A stretch of DNA of 64,000 bases, from positions 535,543 to 599,542 of the forward strand of contig JAJJXM010000037.1 in assembly GCA_024516155.1 (NCBI GenBank). The letters run 5' to 3'. The translations under genes and the position numbers were made by a program. Below are positions 12,145 through 22,996 of the stretch, in pieces (the stretch's first letter is position 1; the number at the start of each line of letters is the position of its first letter). The notes beneath the pieces were generated by a model that saw only the letters and a program-made list of their open reading frames with translations, did not search any database and was not told where the DNA came from. This DNA is from Pyronema omphalodes (taxonomy: Eukaryota > Ascomycota > Pezizomycetes > Pezizales > Pyronemataceae).

Positions 12145-12614
12145 CTCAAAGATATTGTTGATCAGTCTTGTGGTGGTGATGAGAAAGATGTGCAGTTGTG
12201 GAAGTTGACAGTGCACCTCGGCGAGCAAAGGGAAACGTAAATTGTAGTGCCTTTTCGTTGATCGAAAAGCATAGGCGAAGAGTATGGTCTATGATTTGTT
12301 AGAGATGATTATCGACTATCTATAGAAATCCTGAACGTCGGAAAACATACTTATTGCCGCGAGCCATTGTGGCTTCATCATAACCAAAGTTGGTTAACAG
12401 CACTGGCGGTCGCCAGGTGGCGCGTCGGCAGAAGAAATTCTATCTAAAATGCATTAGCCAGCCATGAGAAGAAATAATTCCCGTTGTCGAGATCAACTTA
12501 CTTCATGATACGATAACCTGCTGCCCAAGTGGGCTTTTGCAGTGAGTCGCGGATGGTGAAGCACAGTGCGGTGTGAGTGGAAAGAGATGTCAGGGAAAAA
12601 GCGCGTAAGTTGCG

Positions 12615-12626
12615 GGTATTTATACC
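12615..12626 (-). promoter_or_regulatory. TATA-like element GGTATAAATACC, first segment
   Basis: A near-palindromic TATA motif lies about 470 bp upstream of the exon-1 start at 12,144. It is preserved, with its flanks, in the second segment at 16,698-16,709, although much else has diverged. Downstream GTAAGT and TTTTAG sites suggest a spliced 5' leader. Confidence 0.5.
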
Positions 12627-12629
12627 AGT

Positions 12630-13643
12630 GGCGCGTTCTAGAGTAGTGTCATATTCAAGCCGTGAGAGTGACGTGTTCGAGTCGCGGTGGTCACATGCGA
12701 GTCTCGGGGGTTGAGGTCCAGTCATGTCATGTCACCCGATTGACCCGGGTCGACACGCGTCATGTACTCGAGAGTTCTGTCAAGTATGGTGCATAAATGA
12801 CTTTCATCAACAGGAACAGGACGATGATGACTTCTGAGATTTGATAAGAGTAGGTAGAGAACTAATACCTTTACAGTATTCAATTTGAACCGTGCACATC
12901 AAAGGATATTTAATGCTTTATGCATGGATGGTAATGATCTTGGCATATCCCATTGCGTGGGTGAAAGAAGTCGTGCGCATCAATGATAATAGCGCCTACA
13001 TACCCTTGGACCGAGATATATATCTTGCCCAAAAGCGCATCTTGTGTGCCTCTGTAAGAGTCACGCCGCAGTAGCTAGTCGATGAAGCATCTTTGCGTAT
13101 ATTTGGTGCAATGGTATTAGCAGAATTTACTATATCGTTTAGTCACTGTTTTGTTGCATCAGACCAATGAAGCAACCCCTTTTTGTCGGTATAATTCATG
13201 AAGAATCACGCGATCTTATTGGTGTGACAACATCTTATTTTCATGGTCGTTTATTTATTTGTATTGGGCCGCTCTGTATATTTGACTGAATGTCCGATTG
13301 TCTCTCCCTCAGGATTTTTCAGCCTGTTTCAACTTTTTTTTGTACAATGGCGGAAATGATAATAATTACGTTCGTATTGGCTTTCTTTGCCCACTTTTCA
13401 GTATATCTTTCTTTAATAATTGCAAAGATCTTCTCAAGCTCAACCGCAAATAAAATTAGTTTATACTCTCCTATTACTGACGTTTTTTGTCAGGGGTCCA
13501 ATCAGACATCCACACTCGATGTACTCGAACCTGCCAAGTCAATTCTCTGGCTTCACGTCAAACTTAAGCCTACTAACTCCACCCACCTTTCTCACACCTT
13601 CTTTGCAGCTTGATGGGAATTGGGCACCACTCGACCAGCCGCC
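12630..13643. other. Spacer of the first duplicated segment
   Basis: No gene seen. Parts at 12,630-12,770 and 12,890-13,075 match 16,710-16,850 and 16,920-17,150 in order and orientation. The stretch from about 13,490 (gtccaatcagacatccacac) matches 17,902. Confidence 0.65.
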
Positions 13644-14342
13644 ATGCATAGCCCATTCTTAATCCAACTGCACCAGAAGCGCATCGAAAAATCCTATCGA
13701 AAATACCAAAAGCGAGTCCGAAAAAAGTCACGTATCCGATCCCACAGAATCCCCCCACCACAATTTCGTCTCAAACAGAGAGAATCTTCCCGCAGTCACA
13801 GAAAACGTTCAAGACTCCTCTTTCACGGAATGCTTCGAGGTCAAAAGTTGTATAAACCTTCACCATTGTCCCGCAGCCATGAACCGGTAAACAGCCAATT
13901 GGAAGCTCAAGTCAGAGTACCAAACCGGAAGATCGCAGCCCCAGGATCAAATGCTATATCCACGACCCATCGCGCACCATCAAGAAAAGTTCAAATTATT
14001 CACATTCCTCGACTATCTTCAAAAAAGGAGGAAGAGCGAATACGGGCTTTGGTAGAGAAAAATGGGCATCGCGCTGTAATGTACTCACCAAAATCTGCAT
14101 CAGCACCTTCCAAATCTGCCGCACCTCGACCACGGTCTCAAAATCCACCAGTGGAATCACGGAAATCATCACAGCCACTCAAGGAACGTAATCACATTTC
14201 GGAAGCCTCCACTCCACAACCGAGAATCTCCGCTCCACAACTTCGGGTTGTAAAGGAATATCCATCCCCACCACTCACTGTTCAGGATAAACCAGCAAAT
14301 CCACGCGGCTCGACAGTAAATAGTCCTCGCCGAGTACGTTAA
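13644..14342 (+). CDS. Small basic protein of unknown function, copy 1
   Basis: I do not recognise a family. The 232-aa frame starts at ATG 13,644 in a good context (GCCGCCATG) at the same place as its paralogue's start, not at the in-frame TTG upstream. It is rich in Arg, Lys, Ser and Pro. The first 40 residues (SPFLIQLHQKR..SYRKYQKR) and the motifs IPPPQFRLK, QVRVPNRK and LTVQDKP are shared with the protein at 18,039. Differences between the two genes are largely compatible with both frames staying open, which supports coding. Relative to the other copy it is cut short: an extra stretch near 14,318-14,340 brings in a stop, and the homologous continuation holds a further stop. It lies divergently about 1.5 kb from the AT-hook gene fragments. 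Confidence 0.5.
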   Translation: MHSPFLIQLHQKRIEKSYRKYQKRVRKKSRIRSHRIPPPQFRLKQRESSRSHRKRSRLLFHGMLRGQKLYKPSPLSRSHEPVNSQLEAQVRVPNRKIAAPGSNAISTTHRAPSRKVQIIHIPRLSSKKEEERIRALVEKNGHRAVMYSPKSASAPSKSAAPRPRSQNPPVESRKSSQPLKERNHISEASTPQPRISAPQLRVVKEYPSPPLTVQDKPANPRGSTVNSPRRVR

Positions 14343-15540
14343 TAACCCAGTGCTGAACTCCCATTAGGTTCTGAGCACTCATAGAATGGTGGACTTATGG
14401 CAGTTGGGGATGAATGAGAGGCGAGAACGAATGAGTGGTGGGAGCTAGCAATGGGGCGTAGCGGAATGGCAAAAAGAACAAAAAAGTTTCGATAAGAGGA
14501 TGAAACGGAGATGGCTGTAGGGAGAATGAGTGGACTTAATGATGATCGAAAAAATGTCATATCGACTCATAGGTATAACCAGGGACTGATAGACCGCGCC
14601 AATTCGGTGGAAATAATAAATAAAAATGAATACAAAAGTCTTTTGATTTCTTAGATCATTATGAAACTCCAAGGTTGAAACTCCATGTTGGTGAAGTAAC
14701 ATATATTGTATATCCCTCGCGCGTCAACATATTTTGTGAAATTAAAGTTTCAATCCAAGTGTCGTGTCGAAAGAGATAGTTAAGCACCTGGTGGACGGGA
14801 TACATTGATGTGAGGGTTTCTTGTACTCCGGTGTGGCGCCTCGCGAAGTTTGATGAAGAAGAATCTCCATCTGACGAAAATTAATTCAAGGCAAAGGCGG
14901 ATGAGTTGAACAGTGTTGAATTAAGCCTCGGTATTTTATATGCCCTTCGGATCATGAGCTAAATCGGTAGCATATCCTAAGAGAGCTATGCGCGGAGGAA
15001 AAGTGGAGGCATGCTTATCGCACAAAAATGTGCCAAGATACAAAATAAAATCACATTTGACCTATTACATGCGGTGACTAAGCTGACAGATAGATATCCA
15101 ACCCGGGGTGTTGTGTACCGGGCAACAGTGGATATTACGCACTGAGCCACAGTGTTATGGAATCAATTTTCATTGGCTGTTTACAGTGACTAAATGGTAG
15201 TAGCGGTGTGGTTGCGATGGTGTGTCGCAAGTGAGAAAAACTTTGAATCATGCGAGTGTCACTCGAGTCCATTTTAACCCCTGTCGCTCCCCATGTCGTC
15301 GCGACAGAAAAATGGAGATCCCACAGCACACCTGTCGTAAATTAGTGTCCCCCATTATATGAACAAGGGTGCAAGGGCTATTGGGGTAATAAGTGATTTT
15401 CAAGGAATGGCGGGGTACAGTAATGATTTTACGGTATTTTGGGTTCATGGGAAACATTTGGATCGCTTGAAACACTGATAAATTTAACACTAGAAACTAC
15501 CAACTTCAAAAAGTATCATTTCTTTTTTCATATTTTATTT
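14343..15540. other. Downstream part of first duplicated segment, no gene
   Basis: 14,400-14,860 matches 19,020-19,440 (for example the shared gcgagaacgaatgagtggtg and ccggtgtggcgc). Beyond about 14,900 I see no gene and no clear repeat up to the minisatellite at 15,571. Confidence 0.6.
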
Positions 15541-15570
15541 TATTGCGTTACAAGAGCACTTTAAACTCAA

Positions 15571-15722
15571 GCTGTTCCTTGAGATGTTCCTTCGAATGTT
15601 CCTGCAGATGTTCCTTCAGATGCTCCCTCAAATGTTCCTTCAGATGTTCCCTCAGATGTTCCTTCAGATGTTGCTTGAGATTTTCTTGCAACTGTTCTTT
15701 GATTTGTTCCTTGATCTGTTCC
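15571..15722. repeat. 12-bp minisatellite coding a 4-residue helical repeat on the minus strand
   Basis: About 12-13 copies of a TGTTCCTTCAGA-type unit. On the minus strand the frame from 15,769 to 15,548 (73 aa) reads as KEHL/REHL/KEQL tetrads, a strongly charged and presumably helical peptide. Its ATG overlaps the stop of the exon-2 frame of the broken AT-hook copy at 15,763. Whether it is translated is unknown. Confidence 0.7.
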
Positions 15723-15762
15723 CAAACCCGAAGAAAAAAATACCGGACATATTCTCTCCTCT

Positions 15763-16190
15763 TCAACATTTCGATGCTTCAATCACCCTCCCTCCGCAAC
15801 CACAATGGATGCACGAAGTATGCGTGGTTGATCGTTGTACGTTATATGGAGCGTTCCAGTAGTAGTTGGAATAAGGGGGATTGTAGGAAGCTGGGTATGG
15901 CTCGTTTAAATAGTTGACCTGTGGCATCCGCTGGTCTGAGCCGTTGTAGTAGGGGGCCAAACCAGCAACGCCAAAGCGGTCATAATGCTGGATGGGGGCT
16001 GAGTAGTCTTGAACCCCGGTGTTCATGACTAATCCTTGCTGACCATCTTGCTGACCATCTTGGGGTTCTTCTGCCTCCCCCAGCACCAACAAGGCAGGAT
16101 CAATTGGGATTTCTCTTTATGATTACGATTAGTTAGATGCGGATAAAGAGGGGAAGATGGGTAATTACCCCGGGTACTGGTCTGGTCCAT
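15763..16190 (-). pseudogene. Broken copy of the AT-hook gene in the second segment
   Basis: Exon 1 starts at ATG 16,190 and carries a 5-bp duplication (accag) after codon 3. This puts the shared GTAATT donor in a different phase from the intact gene, so the natural splice gives a frameshift. The exon-2 frame itself is open: ..IPIDPALLVLGEAEEPQDGQQ.. to ..YLNEPYPASYNPPYSNYYWNAPYNV. It then leaves homology and stops at 15,763. Roughly the last 650 residues of the intact protein, including the AT-hooks, are missing. It is closer to the intact gene than the fragments at 10.6-11.8 kb are. Confidence 0.75.
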
Positions 16191-16697
16191 CTCAAAGATG
16201 TTGTTGATCAGTCTTGTGGTGATGGTGAGAAAGATGAGAGGTTGTTGTCGAAAGTTGACGGTTCTTCTCAGCAAGGAAAGGGAAATGCAAAGTGTAATGC
16301 CTTTTCGTTGACCAAAAAGCATTGGCTCTACGACGTGTTACAAATGACTATTGCGAGGAAAGATTGTGAATGTTGGAAAACATACCTTGAAAGGAAATGC
16401 GGAAAGCGAGAAAAAGTAGAACCATCGTAGCGAGCCGTGGTGGCTTGCTTCACCAAAGTTGGTTACGAGTCATGACGGTCGCCGTGTGGCGCGTCAGATG
16501 ATATAAATGCTATCCAAAAACATCAGCTTGTCTGGGGAATATTTAGTGTCTGTAGAGAAGATTAGCTTACGTCATTATGTATTAGCCGGTGGCTAATAGT
16601 AGATGCCTAAGTAGGCTTATTGCAGTGACTTGTTGGTGGTGAAGCACAGTGCGGTGTGGGTGGGAAGAGATGTCAGGGAAAATGTGCGGAAGTTGCG

Positions 16698-16709
16698 GGT
16701 ATTTATACC
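16698..16709 (-). promoter_or_regulatory. TATA-like element GGTATAAATACC, second segment
   Basis: Counterpart of the element at 12,615, here about 510 bp upstream of the ATG at 16,190. Long flanking matches on both sides (gtgaagcacagtgcggtgtg and tcatattcaagccgt) show common descent of the two promoters. Confidence 0.5.
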
Positions 16710-16849
16710 CGTGACGCGTTCTAGTGTGGAGTCATATTCAAGCCGTCAGAGTGACGTGTTGGAGTTGCAGTGGCCACATCTGAGTCTCGAGGGTCAAGGT
16801 CAAGTCATGGTATGTCATCCGATGGCTGAAGTTGAGACACGGGTCAACT

Positions 16850-18038
16850 ATAGCTCATCACCAAGATTCACACGCAGAAGGAGGACAGTCATGACTTCTC
16901 GGGTTTCATAAGAGTTGGTACAGGAAAAATAGCCTATGAGATTCAGTTTCAGCCGTCGCCATCACAAGATTATAATGGATGCTTGATGAAAGGTACTGGT
17001 CCTGGTTTCTCCCATTGTATTGGTTCCAGAAGTCGTGTAAATGTATGAAAATAGCACTAATTACCCTTGAATAGATGTATACGTCTTGCGCAAAGGCATA
17101 TATCGTGTACTTGTCCGTGAGTTACACCGCCGTGGTTCGCGGATGGAGTATCTTGACGTATATTTGATGCTTATATAAGGGGCTGCTTCCTGTGAAAATA
17201 TGTTGTATTGCACTCCTACCCCGTTTGTATCCTGCTTTTAAAGGGTAAAGGGCCATTTACGAGTTGATCAGGGAGGGGGGGAGGGGGGGATTCTGCCGGC
17301 AGACAGTTTTCTATTTCACCCCATAGAACTATGGGACGTTTTCCATTAAACAGAGCTCACCATGTTGATATCGGTATTAGATGGTTAGAATTGTAAAATA
17401 ATCAACGGTGTATTGTGGGGAGATTTTCACGATACATGATAGCACTAAGCACACTCAACTTGATATGTTGATGCTGCTTTCATAGATACAAATTTGAGGT
17501 TGAGGTCATTACCATTGCAGTAACCATACATTTGCTGTGGTGTAAGGATGTTTAGACTAGCTCGTTGATCTTTTATTGCCGTCATTATCAACAGACTTCA
17601 AGATGATTCAATCGCATTAGTGATCATTCCGAATAGCTTTGCTAAAGGTGCACAAACTACAAGAGATATAGGTTCCTCGAAAGATGCCAAGTTCTAAGCT
17701 CAGAATGATTAGTGAAATACGCGATTATTTGATCTGTCAGGGTTTGGCTTTCTCAGTAAAATCGCAGAATTGCGACACCCTATGTTCATACTATGTTCCT
17801 TTACCCACCTTCAATTAACTGTTCTTTTAACACTGATTGTGATATGACTAAGACTAACCAGAACGACAGTAATTCAACGCTCACTTGATCCTCACCCTTG
17901 TCATTGGGGGTCCAATCGCACATCCACACTCGATGAATTCGAACCCGCAACGCAAGTCCTCTTCTCTCCTATCAAACTCCAGCTTACAAAATCCACTTCT
18001 TTTCTCCTTGATGGGTATTTGACTTCACTTGTCTAGCC
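16850..18038. other. Spacer of the second duplicated segment
   Basis: No gene seen. 16,920-17,150 matches 12,890-13,075, and 17,900-17,965 matches 13,495-13,550. The part from about 17,160 to 17,890 is mostly A/T-rich. It contains a short poly-G tract near 17,270-17,288 and no recognisable feature. Confidence 0.6.
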
Positions 18039-18935
18039 ATGTACAGTCCTTTCTTCATCAGATTACACAAATTTCTCACCGAACGGTCTTATCGAAGATA
18101 CCAAAAATGCATTCAAACCAAGTCTCATATCAACTCCACCGCTATTCCACCACCACAATTCCGTCTCAAACCAAGAGAACTTCCGCGCCGTCTCAAAAAG
18201 CTCCCAAGATGCGTCAAACATAGAATAGCCCCGGGCCCAAAATCGTATCGGCCCCACAAGCCTTCACAACTGTCATGTAGCCATGTACCGGTGATTAGCC
18301 AATGGGAGTTCCAACTCAGAGTACCAAACCGAAAGGGTGTATTCCTGAGATTTGATACCATATCCAGTATCGATTGGAAGCCATCGGGCAACCTTCAGCT
18401 TCCTCATAATCCTCAACTTCTACACACTTCTCAACTTCCTCACAATCTTCAAATTCCTCTGAGACCAGGAGAAATACGATTGCGGGCTTTGACCAAGAAA
18501 CTCAAGAACCGGGCTGTAAAGCGCATACAAAGATCTGTATCGATACCTTCCAACCCTGTCGCATCTCCACCACTATCTCATACTTCACCATTCGTACTAC
18601 GAGGACCAGTACCGCATTCGAAAGAATATAATTACAGCCCGGAACACACCACTATCCAACCGAGAATCTTCACCCTACCACTTCGGTTTGCAGATAAACA
18701 TTCATCCACATCACTGACCGTCCAGGATAAACCAATAACTCCATGTGGCTCGACCATACCTCACTGCCAAGCTCCCCTTGGTTTTCCCCAGTCTTCACCA
18801 TGTAATAATGCGGCTGTGGAGCATGGTGTTGTGGGGAATATCAACGATTCCACCTGTATCCGTTTAGGGACTACACTGACTGCACGAGTGTGGGATTATC
18901 GGCAGCATGTGATGACCATACAGTCACAGGAATAG
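18039..18935 (+). CDS. Small basic protein of unknown function, copy 2
   Basis: A 298-aa paralogue of the protein at 13,644, of no family I recognise. It starts at ATG 18,039 (YSPFFIRLHKFL..) and is rich in Arg, Pro, Ser and His. It shares IPPPQFRLK, LRVPNRK and LTVQDKP with copy 1. It has a local run of LPHN/LLHT/LPHN-type units (about residues 122-146) that copy 1 lacks, and about 60 more C-terminal residues. There is no signal peptide or membrane segment. It is the longer and probably more complete member of the pair. It lies divergently from the broken AT-hook copy at 16,190. Confidence 0.5.
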   Translation: MYSPFFIRLHKFLTERSYRRYQKCIQTKSHINSTAIPPPQFRLKPRELPRRLKKLPRCVKHRIAPGPKSYRPHKPSQLSCSHVPVISQWEFQLRVPNRKGVFLRFDTISSIDWKPSGNLQLPHNPQLLHTSQLPHNLQIPLRPGEIRLRALTKKLKNRAVKRIQRSVSIPSNPVASPPLSHTSPFVLRGPVPHSKEYNYSPEHTTIQPRIFTLPLRFADKHSSTSLTVQDKPITPCGSTIPHCQAPLGFPQSSPCNNAAVEHGVVGNINDSTCIRLGTTLTARVWDYRQHVMTIQSQE

Positions 18936-19867
18936 CAGAGCTTCATCGTAAGAAGTGTAGCGCAATTATGGGGTGATGCGGTATGCATAAGATATGAAAA
19001 ACTGATGGAAGCGAAGATTTGGAGAGGGGCGAGAACGAATGAGTGGTGAGAGGTGGTGATGGGGCATAAAAACAAAGTGGGGGGAGGGGGGGGGAACAGA
19101 AACATAAAGATGGCAGGGCAAAACTTGAAGTTGAAGGCGATTGAACGGAGGGCATACCGGCTGGTGAGTGTAACCAGAAACTAACGTGGCCCCAAAATCC
19201 GACGAAATAAATAAATCGAAACGGGTTCGAAGACCTTTTAATTCCTTATATCCTTCTAAAACTTCAGGTTCAATTTCAGTCCTAGTGAAGTAAAATAAAT
19301 TGTACATTACTCGCGTGTTAACTCATCTTACAACATTCAAGTTTCAACCCAGGTGTTGCGTGGAAAGGGAGGGTTAAGCCCGCGGTTGATGGTATACATG
19401 GATGCGGGGGTCACTGGTACCCCGGTGTGGCGCATGCCGCTACACTGGACTGAGGACAGGGATTCTTCTCGCGTGTTTGGAGCCTGCTGCTCGGCTGACC
19501 CGAAGCCCGAACAACGGCAACAGGTTGCAACTTGAGAGCGCACGGTTGGGTTGACATACTATCCACAGAGCAAGGAGTCAGTTGACAACAATTTCATACG
19601 TCCTACTTGAATCGGTATATTTCAGGGTAGCGTTGCATTTTTTTTTTGTATCGGGATAGCTACATAGCTATTCATGTTTGTAAGCGTTTGTATGTTTAGC
19701 AGATTGTTTGGGGTATTAAGTATTGTGTTCTATTCGTTTAACCTTTATGTAATAGCATTTTCTATGGTTACAACTATCTATATAACGCTCTACTTTCATT
19801 AACAACCCATTATACACAATTTCGTCCATCAACTTGGTATTCTTGTAATCATACATCCCGCCCTGCC
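18936..19867. other. End of second duplicated segment and YRB30 3' flank
   Basis: 19,020-19,440 matches 14,400-14,860. Nothing is recognised beyond that up to the YRB30 stop, apart from a T run at about 19,640-19,648. Confidence 0.6.
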
Positions 19868-22516
19868 CTATCGACCATTAAGCGGACTCATTCCCCACTC
19901 TGCCCACAACTGTCTATCCGGTGTCCCTCTTTCTGGTGACTGTGGGGACTGAGATGATTGCGGGGATTGCGGAGACTGTGGAGACGGTGTAGCCTTGTCG
20001 CCCTCCCCATCGTTTTTCCATCTTCTCTCTCTCAACCGTCCAGACGATGTTGGTGACTGTATATCCGGGCTTCTAACACGGTTTGAAGCCGAGCTATCTG
20101 AAGCTGGGCTTCGAGGAATTCTAATCCTCTCGCTTGATACACTCCCAGTGGAATCAATCGAACGTCTTGACTCAGTGTCTCCAGTTGGGCTTCTAACCTT
20201 CGCAGCTCTCGGAGACACCGCTGCTGCTGCTGCAGCTGCTGCATTCTCAGCTTCAAGAGTTCTCATCCTTCTTTGGCTCCATCTACTGCTGCTGTTGAGG
20301 TCTGTACTCTGGCTCCTCAAGCTAGTAGTCTGCTCACTGCCCATGGGCCTTTGAATCGTTGCATCAATACTGGCCTTTGTGGGGCTTCCAACTGATTCTA
20401 CTGGTCTAGGACTAGAGCTCAGCTCACTGACTGTTGGAGTGGGAGTTCGAACCGGTACGCAAAGGTCTGAATGTGCAGGGCTTTTAACTGATTCCGTAGT
20501 TCTAGAGGAGCGGGGAGTCCAGGATCTCTCTTCCGGTTGTGGTGATGGGCTAGCACTGCTAGCCGCAGATGTTAATGAGATCCGTGTGGTTCGCTCGGCT
20601 AGCTCTTTGGTGGGGCTCTTTGTGGCTTCTGCGGTCCGTCTTCTCTCAATCCATGTTCTCGCGGGATCTGCTGGTGGCTTGGGTGCAGATGATGGCTCAA
20701 TTGCTCGGCTAGATTTCTCGTTCCAGGATTGTTCTTCAATCCGCTTCTTATCCTCGACTCGTTTCTTTCCGCCACCTTCGAGTTTCTCGATTGCGTCCTC
20801 AATACCCTTAACTGGAGTCGCGAAGGGATCGAATCCGATACGTTCCCTTGTCTGCTCACGCTCCAGTCTTCGTTCTTCTTTACTTCCTCCCCAAAGTGCA
20901 TCAGAGAGAAAGAGATTTAGTAGTTCGTCATGCACCGTTGTATGTTGCGCCTGCTGGAAGTTCTGCAGAATAGTAAGGCGAAGAAGACATTCCAAAATGC
21001 TCAAATCTGATCGAACTTTTGGCATGGTAGGTTGATTGGGGAATAGTGACAGATTTTGTAGAGCATTTTGCAGCTCTATAGGTGGCCCATGGGCGCCCGG
21101 TGCTGGTGAAGAAGGTCGGGATGAGGCTGCTGAGACCGTTGCCGAACTGGCAGGTGATTCGAAGTTGTCATTAAAAACTTCAAAGGCGAGCCATTCGGGG
21201 TCCAAGTGGCGGGGGAGGTCGGCATGAACTGGTTCCGGTTCTGGTTCCGGGTCGTCGTCGTAGCTAGAGTCATCTTCGTCGCTGTCGTCATTAAAGGTAT
21301 AGCCACGAACCTTTTCCAGGATCTTTCGAGGAGCAGGAGCAAGAAGGTTACGTTTTATTAGGAGAATCGGCGAGTTGGATTCTTCTATGCCGAGAAGCTT
21401 GCCGGATGTCGTGTAAAACATTTTGGAAATCTGGTGGACGGGGATTCGGGTTCGAAGACCGGCCATAGCCACATCTTCGAATGGCTGAGGAATGGTATCA
21501 TGTATACGGCCGTCATCAAGGTCTTCGACTAGGGTTAGCTCGTAGCAGTATTCTTGGATTTTGCTTTGAGCTCGTATATGTTTGTCTCCTGCAGCTTCGC
21601 CCTCCTCCTCATCGTAGAATAGGGGAACTCGTTGGAGATTCACACGGACTTTGTGCATTACTTCTTGCCATGTCAGGTCCTTAGCTGAGACCTGTTCTTG
21701 TCGGTGGGAGTGTCCAGCAAACAGCATGTAGAGTGTCAAAGTAAAAGTTTGTCCAATCTGGGCGGGGTTGAATGGATTGTAGCAATATGCAGTATCACCA
21801 GCTGAAAGCATTCCTGATGCCTGGAGTAAGCGGGAAGGTGAGACATTTTGAGGGATGCCGGTGGATATGGTGACTCCGGAGGTAGTGACGGCCAGTGATA
21901 TGAAAGGAACTGCCTAGACCTGGAGATTAGCCGACTATGAAGTTGTGTACGGAGAAAACACACATCTTCAATCTTACTCAAGAGAGCCTTAATATCTTCC
22001 ATGACAGACTTTACTTCCTCCGGGTTCGCTTTACGTTTGTCCATCCGATTGCTTAACGCCTCCATACGTCGCCCTAGCTTTTCAATACCATGTCTGATTT
22101 CTTTGGTAAGATTTAACGCGCTCTCAAGTGAAGTATTTCCGCGAGCAGATATGATTTCTACAAGGTCAATAGCTGGTGACACAATCTACCCTCCATCAGC
22201 AGTGCTCACGCCGGAAAGCAACGCAGTCGCCACCTACCCTAATTTTCGTCTCCAAGCGCTCCTGTAACCTCTGCAGTTCTTTCCTATCTCGCCCCTTGAC
22301 TGATGAAATATACCGGCCACATTGTCGTATTGCAAACTGACTCGTTACGATGATACCGGATCTTGGCGCCAGAAGTTAGCTTGACGAAGCTCTTGCAAGA
22401 CGAGGGAGCTGACCTGATCGCAAACGAAACTTGAACAGTTAGTTTCAGAAGCTTCAAAGACGACGGAATAAAGCTATACCTGCTTGCTGAGAAACTTTAT
22501 TCAGGAAGTAATCCAT
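19868..22516 (-). CDS. YRB30: RanGTP-binding protein Yrb30
   Basis: Fungal Yrb30 binds RanGTP and acts in nuclear transport. My model has five exons: 22516-22480, 22429-22414 (only 16 nt), 22361-22238, 22185-21964 and 21913-19868. The introns are 50-52 bp with good branch points (for example CTAAC before both sides of the micro-exon). The product is about 814 aa. The rebuilt N-terminus reads MDYFLNKVSQQAVSFAIRSG, then VTSQFAIRQC, then IVSPAIDLVE, followed by a coiled-coil stretch and VSPSRLLQAS, all typical of this family. QIGQTFTLTLYMLF, LVEDLDDGR and IPVHQISKMFYT follow. After about residue 330 comes an acidic patch and a long Ser/Pro-rich, probably disordered tail ending in SPQSPQS-type repeats. 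It is longer than the yeast protein. It faces BUD22 across 480 bp. Confidence 0.88.
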
Positions 22517-22996
22517 GACGGCGTTTGTTTTTGTTTACGCGACGGCCGGACGACGCGACGAGTGACGTTGTCCCTGCGGGGTTTCCAGCTGCGGGGCACA
22601 GAAGACACTAGTCTCGTACCGGGAACGCCGATGAGCTTCAGCTTTTAAAGTTCAGATGCCTCATCCAGATATGATGCATAGTCAAGTCTGGTGGTTTATG
22701 ACCGTCTTTTAATTCAGAAAACAATAGATGGAGATGGAGGACGCGGTGGTATATGTGAAGCTTCACCAGTTCTTGTCGCACCCGGGCGAGCTTCGCGTTT
22801 TCCCCAAGCTTCGTGGTATCCGGGGTGTGGCTGAATGTAGCCTTACCCTAGGGCAGGTAATGTGGCTTGGTGTGGCGGCTATTTACACTAGTGGTTAGGG
22901 GTTTCCTGCGACCCTGGCAAAGAAAACCCAATTAGCGTCACCCTCCGAGATTCTTCTGCAGCTCGCGACAGCACGACCATCACGACCATTACCACC
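22517..22996. promoter_or_regulatory. Divergent promoter region of YRB30 and BUD22
   Basis: 480 bp separate the two start codons. I see no clear TATA box. The shared region would allow co-regulation of the two genes. Confidence 0.6.
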
